This document shows, piece after piece, positions 42,058-51,433 of a stretch of 62,740 nucleotides of DNA (positions within the stretch are counted from its first letter, which is position 1; each line of letters begins with the position of its first letter). Origin of the DNA: an uncultured Deferribacteres bacterium (lineage in GTDB: Bacteria > Zhuqueibacterota > JdFR-76 > DREG01). The stretch covers positions 1-62,740 of the forward strand of contig CAJVYQ010000029.1 in the NCBI GenBank assembly GCA_913009825.1, read 5' to 3'. The position numbers and the translations under genes are program-made. Below the pieces are notes generated by a model, which was given only the letters and a program-made list of their open reading frames with translations, had not been told where the DNA came from and did no database searches.

Positions 42058-43545
42058 TTACAACCTGTCTTCCAGTCTTTCCACAAAGGTTCTCAACGCT
42101 TTGATTCTGGCATACCATTTGGAATTGGATTCCACAATGGTCCACGGCGCATGGGAGGTGCTGGTTCTGAACAGCATTTCATCCACGGCGGATTTGTACA
42201 AATCCCATTTCTCCCGGTTACGCCAATCTTCTTCGGTGATTTTCCATTGTTTGTAGGGCGTTTCCTGCCGCGCTTTGAACCGCCGCAACTGTTCGTCTTT
42301 ATCGATCTGCACCCAAAATTTGATCAGCACCGTGCCGAAATTGGCCAGATGTTCTTCCATTTCATTAATTTCCCGGTACGCCCTCTTCCATTCTTCTTCC
42401 GTGCAGAAACCTTCCACCCTTTCTACTAACACACGCCCGTACCAGGAACGGTCGAAAATGGCGATGTGACCGGCTTTGGGAATTTTGGTCCAGAAACGCC
42501 ACAGGTAATGATGCGCCAATTCGATATCATTGGGCGCCGCAATGGGGATCACTTCGTACCCTCTCGGATCCATGCCGCGTACCAGTCGTTTGATGTTGCC
42601 TCCTTTTCCCGCTGCATCCCAGCCTTCATACACCATAATGATGGGGAGCCGCCTGATATAAACTTCATGCTCCAGTTCCCGGATTCGCTGCTGATATTTT
42701 TTCAGCGCCGCCGAATACTCCTCCCGTGTAAGTGAAACAGAAAGGTCTACTTTATCCAAAACCGACGAAGATATATTTTTCACATCGATGGAAGATTTAA
42801 CAAAAGCGGCATGGTTTTCTTCAGCGTGCTGCAGCTCAAACTTTTTTCTCTCCACGGCGTCGATGATCGTTTTAAAAATTTTCACGGAGGCAAAATGCCT
42901 GTCGTGTGCTTCCACGATAGTCCAGGGAGCGTATTCCGTGTCGGTTTTGGCCAGCATATCTTCAACAGCATCAAAATATTCCCGGTACTGTTTATGATGC
43001 TTCCAGTCATCTTTGGTCACTTTCCACGCTGTAGAAGAATTATTCTGCAATTTTTTGAACCGTTTTTTCTGCTCGTTTTTATCAATATGCAGAAAAAATT
43101 TAATAATCACCGCGCCTTCATCCACCAACTGCCGTTCGAACGATTTTATCTCATCGTAAGCAACCATCCAGTCTTTTTTCTTTACAATTTTATCCACTCT
43201 CTCCACCAGTACCCGGCCGTACCAACTGCGGTCAAATATGGTTATGCGGCCTTTTTCCGGCGTGTTGCTCCAAAACCGCCACAAAAACGGCCGCAGCCGT
43301 TCTTCTTCGTTGGGAGGATTCGTCGGATAAACGGTGAACCCCCTTGGGTCTATGGAGAGAATCAACCGGTTGATCATGGTTCCTTTACCGGCCGCGTCCC
43401 AGCCTTCAAAAACGACGATCACCGGGATTTTCAGATCCTTCGCTTCCCGCTGCAATTCGGCTAATTTCAATTCAAGACCGGTGATGATTGTTTTGTACTC
43501 GGGTTTGGCAATCTTTTTTGTCAAATCAATTTTTTCCAACATGGT
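42058..43545 (-). CDS. pap: Two-domain PPK2, polyphosphate:AMP phosphotransferase type
   Basis: A 495-residue protein made of two PPK2 domains. Each has Walker A (FEGWDAAGKGT at about 45-55 and YEGWDAAGKGG at about 300), the DRSWYGRVLVERV block and the lid region. Two-domain PPK2 proteins such as Pap use polyphosphate to phosphorylate AMP to ADP. AAGGAG upstream fixes the ATG at 43545; the open frame before it is the end of the Nudix gene. It overlaps the Nudix gene by 20 bp and is followed within 4 bp by the HD hydrolase, so the three are one operon. It is an energy-salvage enzyme that consumes stored polyphosphate. Confidence 0.92.
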   Translation of the reverse strand, partial: TMLEKIDLTKKIAKPEYKTIITGLELKLAELQREAKDLKIPVIVVFEGWDAAGKGTMINRLILSIDPRGFTVYPTNPPNEEERLRPFLWRFWSNTPEKGRITIFDRSWYGRVLVERVDKIVKKKDWMVAYDEIKSFERQLVDEGAVIIKFFLHIDKNEQKKRFKKLQNNSSTAWKVTKDDWKHHKQYREYFDAVEDMLAKTDTEYAPWTIVEAHDRHFASVKIFKTIIDAVERKKFELQHAEENHAAFVKSSIDVKNISSSVLDKVDLSVSLTREEYSAALKKYQQRIRELEHEVYIRRLPIIMVYEGWDAAGKGGNIKRLVRGMDPRGYEVIPIAAPNDIELAHHYLWRFWTKIPKAGHIAIFDRSWYGRVLVERVEGFCTEEEWKRAYREINEMEEHLANFGTVLIKFWVQIDKDEQLRRFKARQETPYKQWKITEEDWRNREKWDLYKSAVDEMLFRTSTSHAPWTIVESNSKWYARIKALRTFVERLEDRL

Positions 43546-44044
43546 AAGCTCCTTCTTTTTCGATCCGTTCCCGGTCGCAGCATCGAACAGAATTGCGATG
43601 CAACTTCCCATTGGCGTAAATCAGAGGGGCGGCGCGGTGGATTATTTCTTCTATCTGAGGCAAATCGAGAAAAAATTTCGCTTCCTCCACACCAACCCAA
43701 ATTCTGTCCCGGATATCCGATTCGGGCCAATTCTGCAGCACTTTCTCGATTCTCATCGGAAACACCTGAACCGTGCAGACACCGCCCCATTTTTTGTATC
43801 GGTAACTGCCGGCACATTCTTCATAAACAGCGCCGGTGATACCCGCTTCTTCGCCCGCTTCTTTGGCCGCGGATGCTGCCGGGGACATGTCTGTTTCGAT
43901 TATTCCTTTGGGAAAAATCCATTTCCGTCGTTTCCGGTTGGTAATCAGAAGAATTTTAATTTTGCCGTTCCGCCGTAAAAAAGGGATAACCGCCGATTGA
44001 TCGTAATAATAACCGGGACGACTTTTTTTTCTGTTTTTTTTCAT
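43526..44044 (-). CDS. Nudix hydrolase (diphosphoinositol/polyphosphate type)
   Basis: A 172-residue Nudix protein. The box reads GIIETDMSPAASAAKEAGEEAGI at about 46-68, with the catalytic EExGI intact. The context (RKWIFPKG before and RYKKWGG after) resembles the DIPP/NUDT3-like group that acts on diphosphoinositols, dinucleoside polyphosphates or polyphosphate. The open frame starts at 44122; the ATG at 44044 with CGGA upstream gives the family N-terminus. First gene of an operon with PPK2 and the HD hydrolase, which favours a role in polyphosphate or dinucleotide turnover. Confidence 0.82.
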   Translation of the reverse strand: MKKNRKKSRPGYYYDQSAVIPFLRRNGKIKILLITNRKRRKWIFPKGIIETDMSPAASAAKEAGEEAGITGAVYEECAGSYRYKKWGGVCTVQVFPMRIEKVLQNWPESDIRDRIWVGVEEAKFFLDLPQIEEIIHRAAPLIYANGKLHRNSVRCCDRERIEKEGAYHVGKN

Positions 44045-44306
44045 GGTTCCGTTACCAAACTTTTCCTTTCTCCGGCCGTAGAACAGCCTCGCACAGGTCT
44101 TTTTTGATGGAAAAGCAAGCATAAAAATCTAGTAACATTTGTAACACCTTCGATCAGTGAAATATTCTGCCAAACCCCCATTTTAGGTACATGAGCAAGT
44201 ACCTGACCTCCATTATGTAAAGGAGAGGAAATCCCATCCCTTAGCAAATAGCTTACTTTTCCCTCATTTATTGCTGTACACAGGCATTACTTTTTACAAT
44301 CTATTT

Positions 44307-44493
44307 CGCCCCTTCAGGGCTGATAACAGGGCATTGTTATTTCGAATCCCGGCGCTTCGCACCGGGCCGGTATATTTTGCTCTTTAAGAGCATGTTTCTG
44401 CAGATTTTTATCACCCCCGAAGAAGTAGATAAATCAGACCGGGCAGCGCCCCGGATTGATGTATATAATATTTTCCATAGCCCTGAAGGGGCG
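44307..44493. repeat. 187-bp inverted-repeat element
   Basis: CGCCCCTTCAGGGCT (44307-44321) and AGCCCTGAAGGGGCG (44479-44493) are perfect inverted ends around a non-coding interior with further GC-rich stems (CCCGGCGCTTCGCACCGGG). It lies in the gene-free 44.05-44.81 kb stretch. Confidence 0.65.
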
Positions 44494-44534
44494 TACTAAT
44501 TGTCTCCCTTTTTAACACATTCTTTCAGAATTTG

Positions 44535-44806
44535 TAACATTTTAGTTCTTTGAAAAAATAGATTGTCTGCTATCAACATATATCTACACAAACATGTCAT
44601 TCCCTGCCCGAGCAGGCGGGCGAATGGAGTTCCGATGGTTTTTATCGGAACGAAGTGAGAAATCTCTACTCACAAATATACAAAGAGGCATGAGATTCCT
44701 CATCCCCCAAAGCGGGGATTCGCCCGCCTGCTCGGGCAGGGAATGACATCACTCGGACTTATTTATCTGATAAAAAGACACAACTTTTCAAAGGACTAAA
44801 GTGTTA
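44535..44806. mobile_element. MITE-like element, family 4, with 9-bp target duplication
   Basis: About 272 bp bounded by TAACATTTTAGTTCTTTGAA and TTCAAAGGACTAAAGTGTTA. TCAGAATTT occurs at 44525-44533 and again at 44807-44815, a 9-bp duplication. The right duplication overlaps the parA stop codon, so the element landed exactly at the gene's 3' end. A 31-bp perfect inverted repeat (TGTCATTCCCTGCCCGAGCA at 44595 and its complement ending 44748) is nested inside. Confidence 0.8.
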
Positions 44807-44813
44807 TCAGAAT

Positions 44814-45551
44814 TTACAGATTCTTTATCTCCCGCCATAATTGCCGGTAGGAATCTGCTGCAGCGGATTTTGGTTTTGAGCAGGCCGCCGGTTCACGATG
44901 AACTCCCATTTTTTCAATATCGGTTGAATAAGGAATTTTTGTTAAAAATACCCGGGGATTGTTTTCTTTGAACCGCGCTATACTTTCCCGGTGCAGTTTT
45001 TTTCTTTTTTCCACCATTGAGAAAAAAACATAAATTTTCTTCCGGTTTATTTTAGATGTTTTGATGAATTCGATCAGTTTTTCAAAGGCAAGGAGGGACA
45101 GGGTTGTCGGGATCAACGGGACGCAGATTAAATCCGCAGCGCGAAAAACATTTTCCGAAGCCAGTGTAATATTGGGCGGGCAATCCAGAAAAAGATATTC
45201 GTACTCCCGGTCAAAAGGGGAAAGAATTTTACCAAACTTTTTCCGGGGCTTTTTCATCTCGTGCAGGGCGATATCCAGATTACGAAAGGAAAAATCGGCC
45301 GGCAACAGGTCCAAATGAGCATAATCCGTTCCTTTAATGTATCCGGCCAACTTTTCCCCGCCGCGCAGGAATTTAACCGAATTATACTTTTTGGCCGGGC
45401 GGATTCGGAAATAAAATGAGGTCGATCCCTGCGGATCCAGATCGCACAGCAGCGTTTGGAACCCTTCCTGCGCCGCAAAATAGGCAAGATTTACGGCGGC
45501 GGCTGTTTTTCCCACACCGCCTTTGATGCTGTACAGAGCGATTGTTTTCAA
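44814..45551 (-). CDS. Orphan ParA/MinD-family ATPase
   Basis: A 245-residue ParA-type ATPase. The deviant Walker A is KGGVGKT at 10-16, switch I is around LDPQGSTS, and Walker B is YLFLDCPPN. It has no N-terminal DNA-binding domain. No parB, repA or plasmid genes are nearby. Such orphan ParAs often position cargo (carboxysomes, flagella, chemosensory arrays) on the nucleoid. Here it lies between two polyphosphate operons on the same strand: Nudix-PPK2-HD downstream and CHAD-PPK1-SixA-glucokinase upstream. Positioning polyphosphate granules is a hypothesis from this context only. It is monocistronic and repeats flank it on both sides. Confidence 0.87.
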   Translation of the reverse strand: MKTIALYSIKGGVGKTAAAVNLAYFAAQEGFQTLLCDLDPQGSTSFYFRIRPAKKYNSVKFLRGGEKLAGYIKGTDYAHLDLLPADFSFRNLDIALHEMKKPRKKFGKILSPFDREYEYLFLDCPPNITLASENVFRAADLICVPLIPTTLSLLAFEKLIEFIKTSKINRKKIYVFFSMVEKRKKLHRESIARFKENNPRVFLTKIPYSTDIEKMGVHREPAACSKPKSAAADSYRQLWREIKNL

Positions 45552-45614
45552 ATTCCGTTCCCTCCATTCCCTGATATTTTATCTCTGCAACGAAACTTTT
45601 CAAGCTGGGATAAT

Positions 45615-45910
45615 GCAGCACTTTAGTCCTTTGAAAAAGGATAATTAGTTTCCGACCGAAAATTCCCTGTTTCTGTCATTCATAGTTCTCGGTCAAACAC
45701 CGATTACTCAGGTAGCCTGCGAAAGATACGAAAAATCATGGAAAAAAAATCAGATAAGCCCTTTTGGAGTATTTCGTGTGTTTCGCAGGCCAAATAGTCA
45801 CCCAATTTCTCTGCGTCCTCTGCGCCTCTGCGTTAAGAAACAGGCGCTCTAAAACACAGAGGCGCGGAGAGCGCAAAGGATGCAGATTTCAGTAAAAATT
45901 AAAATGTTAC
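45615..45910. repeat. Family-4-like repeat block upstream of parA
   Basis: It begins with CACTTTAGTCCTTTGAAAA and ends near AAAATTAAAATGTTAC, echoing the ends of the element at 44535. It also carries the CTCTGCGTTAAGAAACAGGC hairpin seen at the left edge of the window, and TTACTCAGGTAGCCTGCGAA as at 130-145. No gene is seen between 45552 and 46054. Confidence 0.6.
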
Positions 45911-46054
45911 GGAAAATATTATATTGTAAGCTTTTGCCCATCTTCCCGCCTCAATTGAAAAATTTGCCGGTCTCCACCCGGAGGGAATGCGGGAGTGACA
46001 GGCTCAAATATCCGAACCGTTCACCATAAACTATTTGCCTGTCCCGGACCAATT

Positions 46055-47587
46055 TCAACCAAACAACTTTTTAAACAAAGCCCGGTTTTCTTCGTTATGA
46101 AAGGCATTGAAGATAGCGCTGAAATTCTGCCGAACCTGCTTCTGTCTGTTATCGAGCACAGCCATCAGGCCGCCAATGGCGGCGCAGCTATATTTCGCGT
46201 CTTTGTCCCGACGATCCTCCTGCTGCAAATATTCCTTCAAATATTGCTGCTGCAGGGACAAATCATTCAGCTCACCTAAATTATCCTGTAATTTTTTAAA
46301 ATGTTTGATCAATCCGGCCATATCTTCTGCGGGGAACAGCGAAGTGAAAAATTCCAGCAGATAGCGCAATTTTTTGCACTGAATACGCAAGCGGTGCAGT
46401 TCTCCGTCCGGAGTGGCGGGATGGATGGAAACGCCGTCGCGAACCACTTTTTTGTACTGTTTGTAAATGATTTCCCTCGCCAATTCGTAAACAGGTTTGC
46501 GGGAATTCTCCGCCTCTTCCGTTTCTTCCTGTTTCAGACTGTGCAGAAAATCTTCCCAGGCGGAAACAATTTGGCCGTAAGCCGGAGAATGGAGCTGCTG
46601 CACAAAATTATCATGCTCAGCCTTTCTCTGAGTACGCATGGATTGGAACAAAGGTTTCAGACCGGGACGCAAATCTGCCGGCAGCATGGTCAAATACTGT
46701 TTTTCTTTGAGCAGATAAACATCCAGATCGCGGAGCCGGTTGGTCCACTTTCCCAGCGCAGAAAACTCTTTTTTGAACCGGCCGGTTACCGTTTTCGGTA
46801 AAACTCCCCGGATTTGTGTGATTGCCGAACGGGTTCTGCGCACCGCAACGCGGAAATCATGAAGGAATTCGGTGTCAATATCGGCAATGATCCCCTCTTC
46901 ATTGCACCGCATAACAGACAGCAGATGAGATAATATTTTTGGCAGCGCAATGGAAGCAGGTTCATCCGGCTGCAATTCAATTTTCAACTTTGATGAATAA
47001 TCGCCGGGATGCTTGCCGGCGGATTCGATAATGATTTCATATACCGGTTTGCTCAACAACCGGCACCCGTTTTGATTTAAAACCCGGCAAAATTCAGTAA
47101 ATTCTGCACCGTAGCCACGGATCGGATTAACCAGAATCAGGTTTAGTTTTTTCGGCTCCTGCCGGGATCGAAGCAGATCAATTTCGGCTAAACAGGCACG
47201 CAACACGGTTTTTTCATCACGGTTCAAAATGGCAAAGGTTTGAACCGTTGCGGAAATTTCCGTTAGTTCAATAAGTGCGCGCAGACCTGCCGGTTGCCGG
47301 ATTTTTTTTCGCAGCGATCCCGGCGGAAAATCATGCCAAAATCCAGCATGCTCGTGGTTTCGCCACTCGGTTGCGGCCAACTCTTCTCCGGTATCTGAAG
47401 AAATCAAAACATAACGCTCCTCTTCTTTTATCAGAAAATATCCGGCATGATAAATACGCCAATCGAATGTATCATAAAATTTTTGATTCTTTTGGCGGGC
47501 AGTCTCTATCCGCACCAAAAAATTATTTTGGCCGGCGTGAGTGAGATCGGCGGGATGAACCTTGTCGGGTAAAATAAATGATTTCAT
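46055..47587 (-). CDS. CHAD-domain polyphosphate-binding protein
   Basis: A 510-residue protein. Residues about 20-200 resemble a degenerate CYTH-like domain (FYDTFDWRIYHAGYFL, a pattern like YFDTPDRRL of CYTH enzymes), without an obvious full set of triphosphate-binding Lys/Arg. Residues about 215-500 are a CHAD domain, a helical bundle rich in conserved His/Arg/Lys (FLHDFRVAVRRTRSAI; LHRLRIQCKKLRYLLEFF). CHAD domains bind polyphosphate and localise to granules. Its ATG overlaps the PPK1 stop by four bases (ATGA), so it is translationally coupled to polyphosphate kinase. It probably acts as a granule-associated or regulatory protein. Confidence 0.87.
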   Translation of the reverse strand: MKSFILPDKVHPADLTHAGQNNFLVRIETARQKNQKFYDTFDWRIYHAGYFLIKEEERYVLISSDTGEELAATEWRNHEHAGFWHDFPPGSLRKKIRQPAGLRALIELTEISATVQTFAILNRDEKTVLRACLAEIDLLRSRQEPKKLNLILVNPIRGYGAEFTEFCRVLNQNGCRLLSKPVYEIIIESAGKHPGDYSSKLKIELQPDEPASIALPKILSHLLSVMRCNEEGIIADIDTEFLHDFRVAVRRTRSAITQIRGVLPKTVTGRFKKEFSALGKWTNRLRDLDVYLLKEKQYLTMLPADLRPGLKPLFQSMRTQRKAEHDNFVQQLHSPAYGQIVSAWEDFLHSLKQEETEEAENSRKPVYELAREIIYKQYKKVVRDGVSIHPATPDGELHRLRIQCKKLRYLLEFFTSLFPAEDMAGLIKHFKKLQDNLGELNDLSLQQQYLKEYLQQEDRRDKDAKYSCAAIGGLMAVLDNRQKQVRQNFSAIFNAFHNEENRALFKKLFG

Positions 47588-49650
47588 ACTTTTTCAAGCT
47601 CAGATTTTAGCCATTCGTAAATATCATCTTGAGCACGAACCGGTTTGTCCGCCGTTGATTTTTTGACTCGATTGCTTTGCTTCTCATCGATGATGCGTGC
47701 TTTTACACGGTCTTTAAACTGAATATCCATGAAAGTTTTTAACTCTTTTTGAATCCTCTTGTCATAAATAGGAACGGCAACTTCAACCCGGTTGTCCAGA
47801 TTGCGGATCATCCAGTCGGCTGAAGAGAGGTAGTATTTTTCTTCACCGCCGTTACAAAAGATGAAAATGCGGGAATGTTCCAGATACTTGTCCACAATGC
47901 TGATCGCGGCAATATTTTCACTGAATCTTTTCACACCGGGCACCAAAGAACAGATACTGCGGATGATCATTTTGATCTTCACACCGGATTGACCGGCTTC
48001 GTATAATTTATCGATGACCGTTCTGTCGACCAGGCTGTTCAGTTTGATATAAATGTAAGCCTCTTTGCCTGCCTGCGCATTCTTAATTTCATTTTTGATC
48101 ATACGAACGATATTTTTACGCATGTAAAACGGCGCCACCATAAGATGTTTGTATGAAAATGTTTTATAATTATGTTCTAAAAAATCAAAAACCTTGTTCA
48201 CTTCGTTGGTGATTCTTTTATCGGCGGTAAGTAAAGTATGGTCGCTGTAAATTTTAGCGGTGGTCTCATTGAAATTTCCCGTGCCCACAGTTGCATAGCG
48301 TACTTTTTTGTCGTCCTCTCTGCGCGTAACCAGGCACAATTTGGCATGGACTTTCAATCCGGGCACACCTTCGATTACTTTGGCGCCCTCTTCTTCCAGC
48401 CGTTTGATCCAGTAAATATTTGCCTCCTCATCGAAGCGGGCCTGAAGTTCCATTAAAACCGTGACCGACTTGCCATTTCTTATGGCATTGATCAGAGCAT
48501 TCACTACATTTGAATATTTTGCCACGCGATAAAGCGTCATCTTGATGGAAGTAACATTGTGATCGATTGCGGCTTCCCTGAGCAGATCAAGGATGTAATC
48601 AAAAGATTGATAGGGATAATGAAGCAGAATATCCTTTTTTCGCATGGCGTTGAGCAGACTTCGCTGCCTGAGAATATCCCGGTGCAGCAATGGCTCTCTC
48701 GTTTCATAAATTAGAGAAGGTCCGCTAACATGGGGAAAACTCATAAAATCCCTGGCATTATGGTAAAGACCGCCCGGAATAAGATTGTCAAAATTTTCCA
48801 GATGAATCCGCTTCAAAATAAAATTCAGCAGTTCATCGGGAATCTCACGATCATAAACAAACCGCACTGCCCGCCCCTTCGCCCTGCGTTTGATAGATTC
48901 GGAAATCTTCTCATAAAAACTTTTGGTGATATCATCTTCAATATCAAATTCGGCATTCCTGGTTAATTTTATCGTGTAGGCTGCGCAGCTGTCAAAATCC
49001 AGGATAGAAAAGATTTCCTTTAAACCAAAGCGGATAACATCATCCAGCATGATAATGTAATCTTTATCATCTTTTCCCGGCAAAGGGAGAAAGCGCGATA
49101 ACACATCGGCAGGAACTTCTATGAGTGCATATTTCACTTCTTCTGGTTCCCGTTCTCTTTTCAAATATATCGCCAGATAGATAACCTGATTTTTCAGATA
49201 AGGAAAATCGGGCAGAGAATCGATCATGATCGGTACAAGACGGGGATGGACTTCATGTAAAAAATAGTGATGAACAAACTGCTGCTGCTCTTCAGTCAGT
49301 TGCTTTTCATTAACAAAAAATATGTTTTTCTTTTCCAGTTCATGTAAAATTCCATCGAACAGATCATCAAACTTTTTCCGCAGAGGAATAACTGTCTTTT
49401 GTATCTCATTGATAATTTTTTTGGGCTTGCCGCCTATTTGTGACTTTAATTTGACACCGGCTTCAAGCATACGCTGCAGAGAACCAACCCGGACACGAAA
49501 AAACTCATCCAGATTGGATGAAAAGATGCCGATAAATTTGATTCTTTCGATGAGCGGTACATCCGGGTCGGCCGCCTCTTGTAATACGCGGGCATTAAAA
49601 GAGAGCCAGCTAATCTCCCGGTTCACATAATAATCGTTCTCTTTCGCCAT
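47584..49650 (-). CDS. ppk: Polyphosphate kinase 1
   Basis: A 688-residue PPK1, the enzyme that makes polyphosphate from ATP reversibly. The N-terminal YYVNREISWLSFNARVL is diagnostic. The two active-site histidines fall at exactly the E. coli numbers: His435 (GLKVHAKLCLV, the phosphorylated residue) and His592 (LEHSRIFIF). The length matches the E. coli enzyme. It is followed by the CHAD gene with a 4-bp overlap and preceded by SixA and polyphosphate glucokinase, all on the minus strand. This is the synthetic core of the cluster. Confidence 0.97.
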   Translation of the reverse strand: MAKENDYYVNREISWLSFNARVLQEAADPDVPLIERIKFIGIFSSNLDEFFRVRVGSLQRMLEAGVKLKSQIGGKPKKIINEIQKTVIPLRKKFDDLFDGILHELEKKNIFFVNEKQLTEEQQQFVHHYFLHEVHPRLVPIMIDSLPDFPYLKNQVIYLAIYLKREREPEEVKYALIEVPADVLSRFLPLPGKDDKDYIIMLDDVIRFGLKEIFSILDFDSCAAYTIKLTRNAEFDIEDDITKSFYEKISESIKRRAKGRAVRFVYDREIPDELLNFILKRIHLENFDNLIPGGLYHNARDFMSFPHVSGPSLIYETREPLLHRDILRQRSLLNAMRKKDILLHYPYQSFDYILDLLREAAIDHNVTSIKMTLYRVAKYSNVVNALINAIRNGKSVTVLMELQARFDEEANIYWIKRLEEEGAKVIEGVPGLKVHAKLCLVTRREDDKKVRYATVGTGNFNETTAKIYSDHTLLTADKRITNEVNKVFDFLEHNYKTFSYKHLMVAPFYMRKNIVRMIKNEIKNAQAGKEAYIYIKLNSLVDRTVIDKLYEAGQSGVKIKMIIRSICSLVPGVKRFSENIAAISIVDKYLEHSRIFIFCNGGEEKYYLSSADWMIRNLDNRVEVAVPIYDKRIQKELKTFMDIQFKDRVKARIIDEKQSNRVKKSTADKPVRAQDDIYEWLKSELEKV

Positions 49651-49747
49651 TTTTCACCACATCTATGTTTGATAAAAAAAACTGTTTAATACGATTCGGT
49701 CTTGCCACAAAAGCACGAGATAAGTACATAAATTATAACTCTTCCGG

Positions 49748-50248
49748 TTAAACGGTACGATGCTTTCCGGGGTAATCGAAAAACAGCACGGTGCCGTTTT
49801 CAGCGGCGACCTCTTTCCAGGAACCGGTGTTAAATTCCACACAGAGGATGCCGCAGGTGGGCATGTTGGGTATTATTTTATTTGAAAAATAATTCGCCAG
49901 ACCGGTTATTTCCGGGTTGTGGCCAAACAGCATCGCTTCATTTACGGCCTCATCCGTATTTCGGATGAAGGATAACAGATCAAAACTATTTCCGTTGTAG
50001 ATAATATTGGCCGTTTTTATTTTTTTTACCGGATAGTTTATTTTTTTGGCGATGATTTTGGCAGTCTTCAGCGCCCGTTTTGCCGGACTCGAGACAATTA
50101 TATCCGGCACAACGTGGTATTTTTTTAATCGCTCGCCCATAAACGGAGCATCCCTTTTGCCCCGCTTGTTCAACGGCCGGTCTGAATCATGTAAACCGGG
50201 ATCATCCCAGCTTGACTTTGCATGACGAACCAGATAGAGTCTTTTCAT
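49748..50248 (-). CDS. sixA: SixA-like histidine phosphatase
   Basis: A 166-residue member of the histidine phosphatase superfamily with LVRHAKSSWDD (catalytic His9), NKRGKRDAPFMGERL, VSSPAKRALKTA and FGHNPEIT. It belongs to the SixA type, which removes phosphate from phosphohistidine proteins. Because PPK1 works through a phosphohistidine (His435), an SixA-type enzyme next to ppk could act on PPK1 itself; this is inference. It is 48 bp downstream of the glucokinase gene and about 100 bp before ppk. Confidence 0.87.
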   Translation of the reverse strand: MKRLYLVRHAKSSWDDPGLHDSDRPLNKRGKRDAPFMGERLKKYHVVPDIIVSSPAKRALKTAKIIAKKINYPVKKIKTANIIYNGNSFDLLSFIRNTDEAVNEAMLFGHNPEITGLANYFSNKIIPNMPTCGILCVEFNTGSWKEVAAENGTVLFFDYPGKHRTV

Positions 50249-50296
50249 AACAAATCGATTGATGGGAATAGTCGTATCAAATTCCGCTTGTTTGAT

Positions 50297-51034
50297 TTAC
50301 TGTGCATTTTCTGCCGACAATGCTGCACCGATGATGCCGGCGTGGTTGAGCAGCCGGGCGGGTACCACTTTGGCGCCAACGGTAAAATAGCGCATAAACT
50401 TTTCACTTTTTTTGCTCGCGCCGCCGCCCAGGATAATCAAATCGGGCCAGAGAAGTTCTTCCAGACGCAGCAGATATTTATTAAAACGTTTTGCCCATTT
50501 TTTCCACGACAAATTTTCTTCTTCACGCGCTGCATCGGAAGCGTAGTGTTCTGCAATCATTCCTTTCAAAATGATATGGCCGAATTCGGTATTAGGAAGC
50601 AGTTCACCTTTGGTAAACATGGCGGTGCCCAAACCGGTGCCGATGGTGATCAGTATCACAACTCCCTTTTGTCCCTTGCCGGCGCCAAATTTCATTTCCG
50701 CCAAACCCGCTGCATCCGCATCATTAACCACGGTGGTGGCACAACCGGTTGTTTTCGTGAAAAGCCGGATCGCATCGGTGCCGATCCAACTCTCATCGAT
50801 GTTGGAAGCGTTGCGCACAATTCCACCCGGAATCAGCGCGGGAAAACCGCAGCCGACCGGCCCCTGCCAATTAAAATGTTGCGCAACTTTTGCCACTGTT
50901 TTTGCCACTACCTCAGGAGTGGCCGGCTGCGGCGTTGGGATGCGGTACCTTTCCGCCAAAAACTTACCATTCTCCGTATTAATTAGCGCTCCTTTAATAC
51001 CGGAGCCGCCGATATCAATTCCTAAAATTTCCAT
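50297..51034 (-). CDS. ppgK: Polyphosphate glucokinase (ROK family)
   Basis: A 245-residue ROK-fold kinase. The N-terminal [14 protein letters not shown] phosphate loop, catalytic [21 protein letters not shown] and the polyphosphate-glucokinase-specific [16 protein letters not shown] and [17 protein letters not shown] are all present. It phosphorylates glucose using polyphosphate (often ATP too). It leads the SixA-PPK1-CHAD series and gives a direct route from stored polyphosphate to glucose-6-phosphate. Length and motifs match the actinobacterial enzyme class. Confidence 0.93.
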   Translation of the reverse strand: MEILGIDIGGSGIKGALINTENGKFLAERYRIPTPQPATPEVVAKTVAKVAQHFNWQGPVGCGFPALIPGGIVRNASNIDESWIGTDAIRLFTKTTGCATTVVNDADAAGLAEMKFGAGKGQKGVVILITIGTGLGTAMFTKGELLPNTEFGHIILKGMIAEHYASDAAREEENLSWKKWAKRFNKYLLRLEELLWPDLIILGGGASKKSEKFMRYFTVGAKVVPARLLNHAGIIGAALSAENAQ

Positions 51035-51433
51035 AAAACGGTTCTCATTCCATTTGCTGTTTTAAATAAATAGTCATAAGTACAAATTTTTCAATAGAAT
51101 ATTATAATATTACAAAGTTTGTTAAAGGAAAACAAGCTTTTTTTACTCTGGTTGGTAAAACCTCAGTTACGGGTGGTTGATCTGACTTAAGGGGATGGTT
51201 GCAGAAATGTCATTCCCGTAATGTTTTTAGCGGGAATACGGTTTTTTAAGCTATGGATGCCCGATAAAAGTATTCGGGCATGACAATCAACAACAGCCTG
51301 CTTTGCAGGAATGAAGATCATTTTCCACCCGTAAATGTGGTTTTACTCTGGCTGGAAACATCCCGTTACTTATGAAAAAGAAAATGATTTTCATAGGATT
51401 ATAATATGTCTATTTCCTAACCCAAACAAAAAA
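51035..51433. repeat. Gene-free stretch with short repeats
   Basis: No gene is seen. It contains a direct repeat (TTTTTACTCTGGTTGG at about 51138 and TTTTACTCTGGCTGG at about 51343, each followed by a CCGTTAC or AGTTACGG sequence) and a GCATGCCCG/CGGGCAT-type hairpin near 51265-51285. The promoter of the glucokinase operon should lie at its left. Confidence 0.45.

Noticed and set aside
44335-44385. tRNA-like TTCGAATCC followed by GC-rich stem
   Set aside because: No acceptor stem, anticodon arm or D-arm can be built around it; it is the interior of a palindromic repeat.
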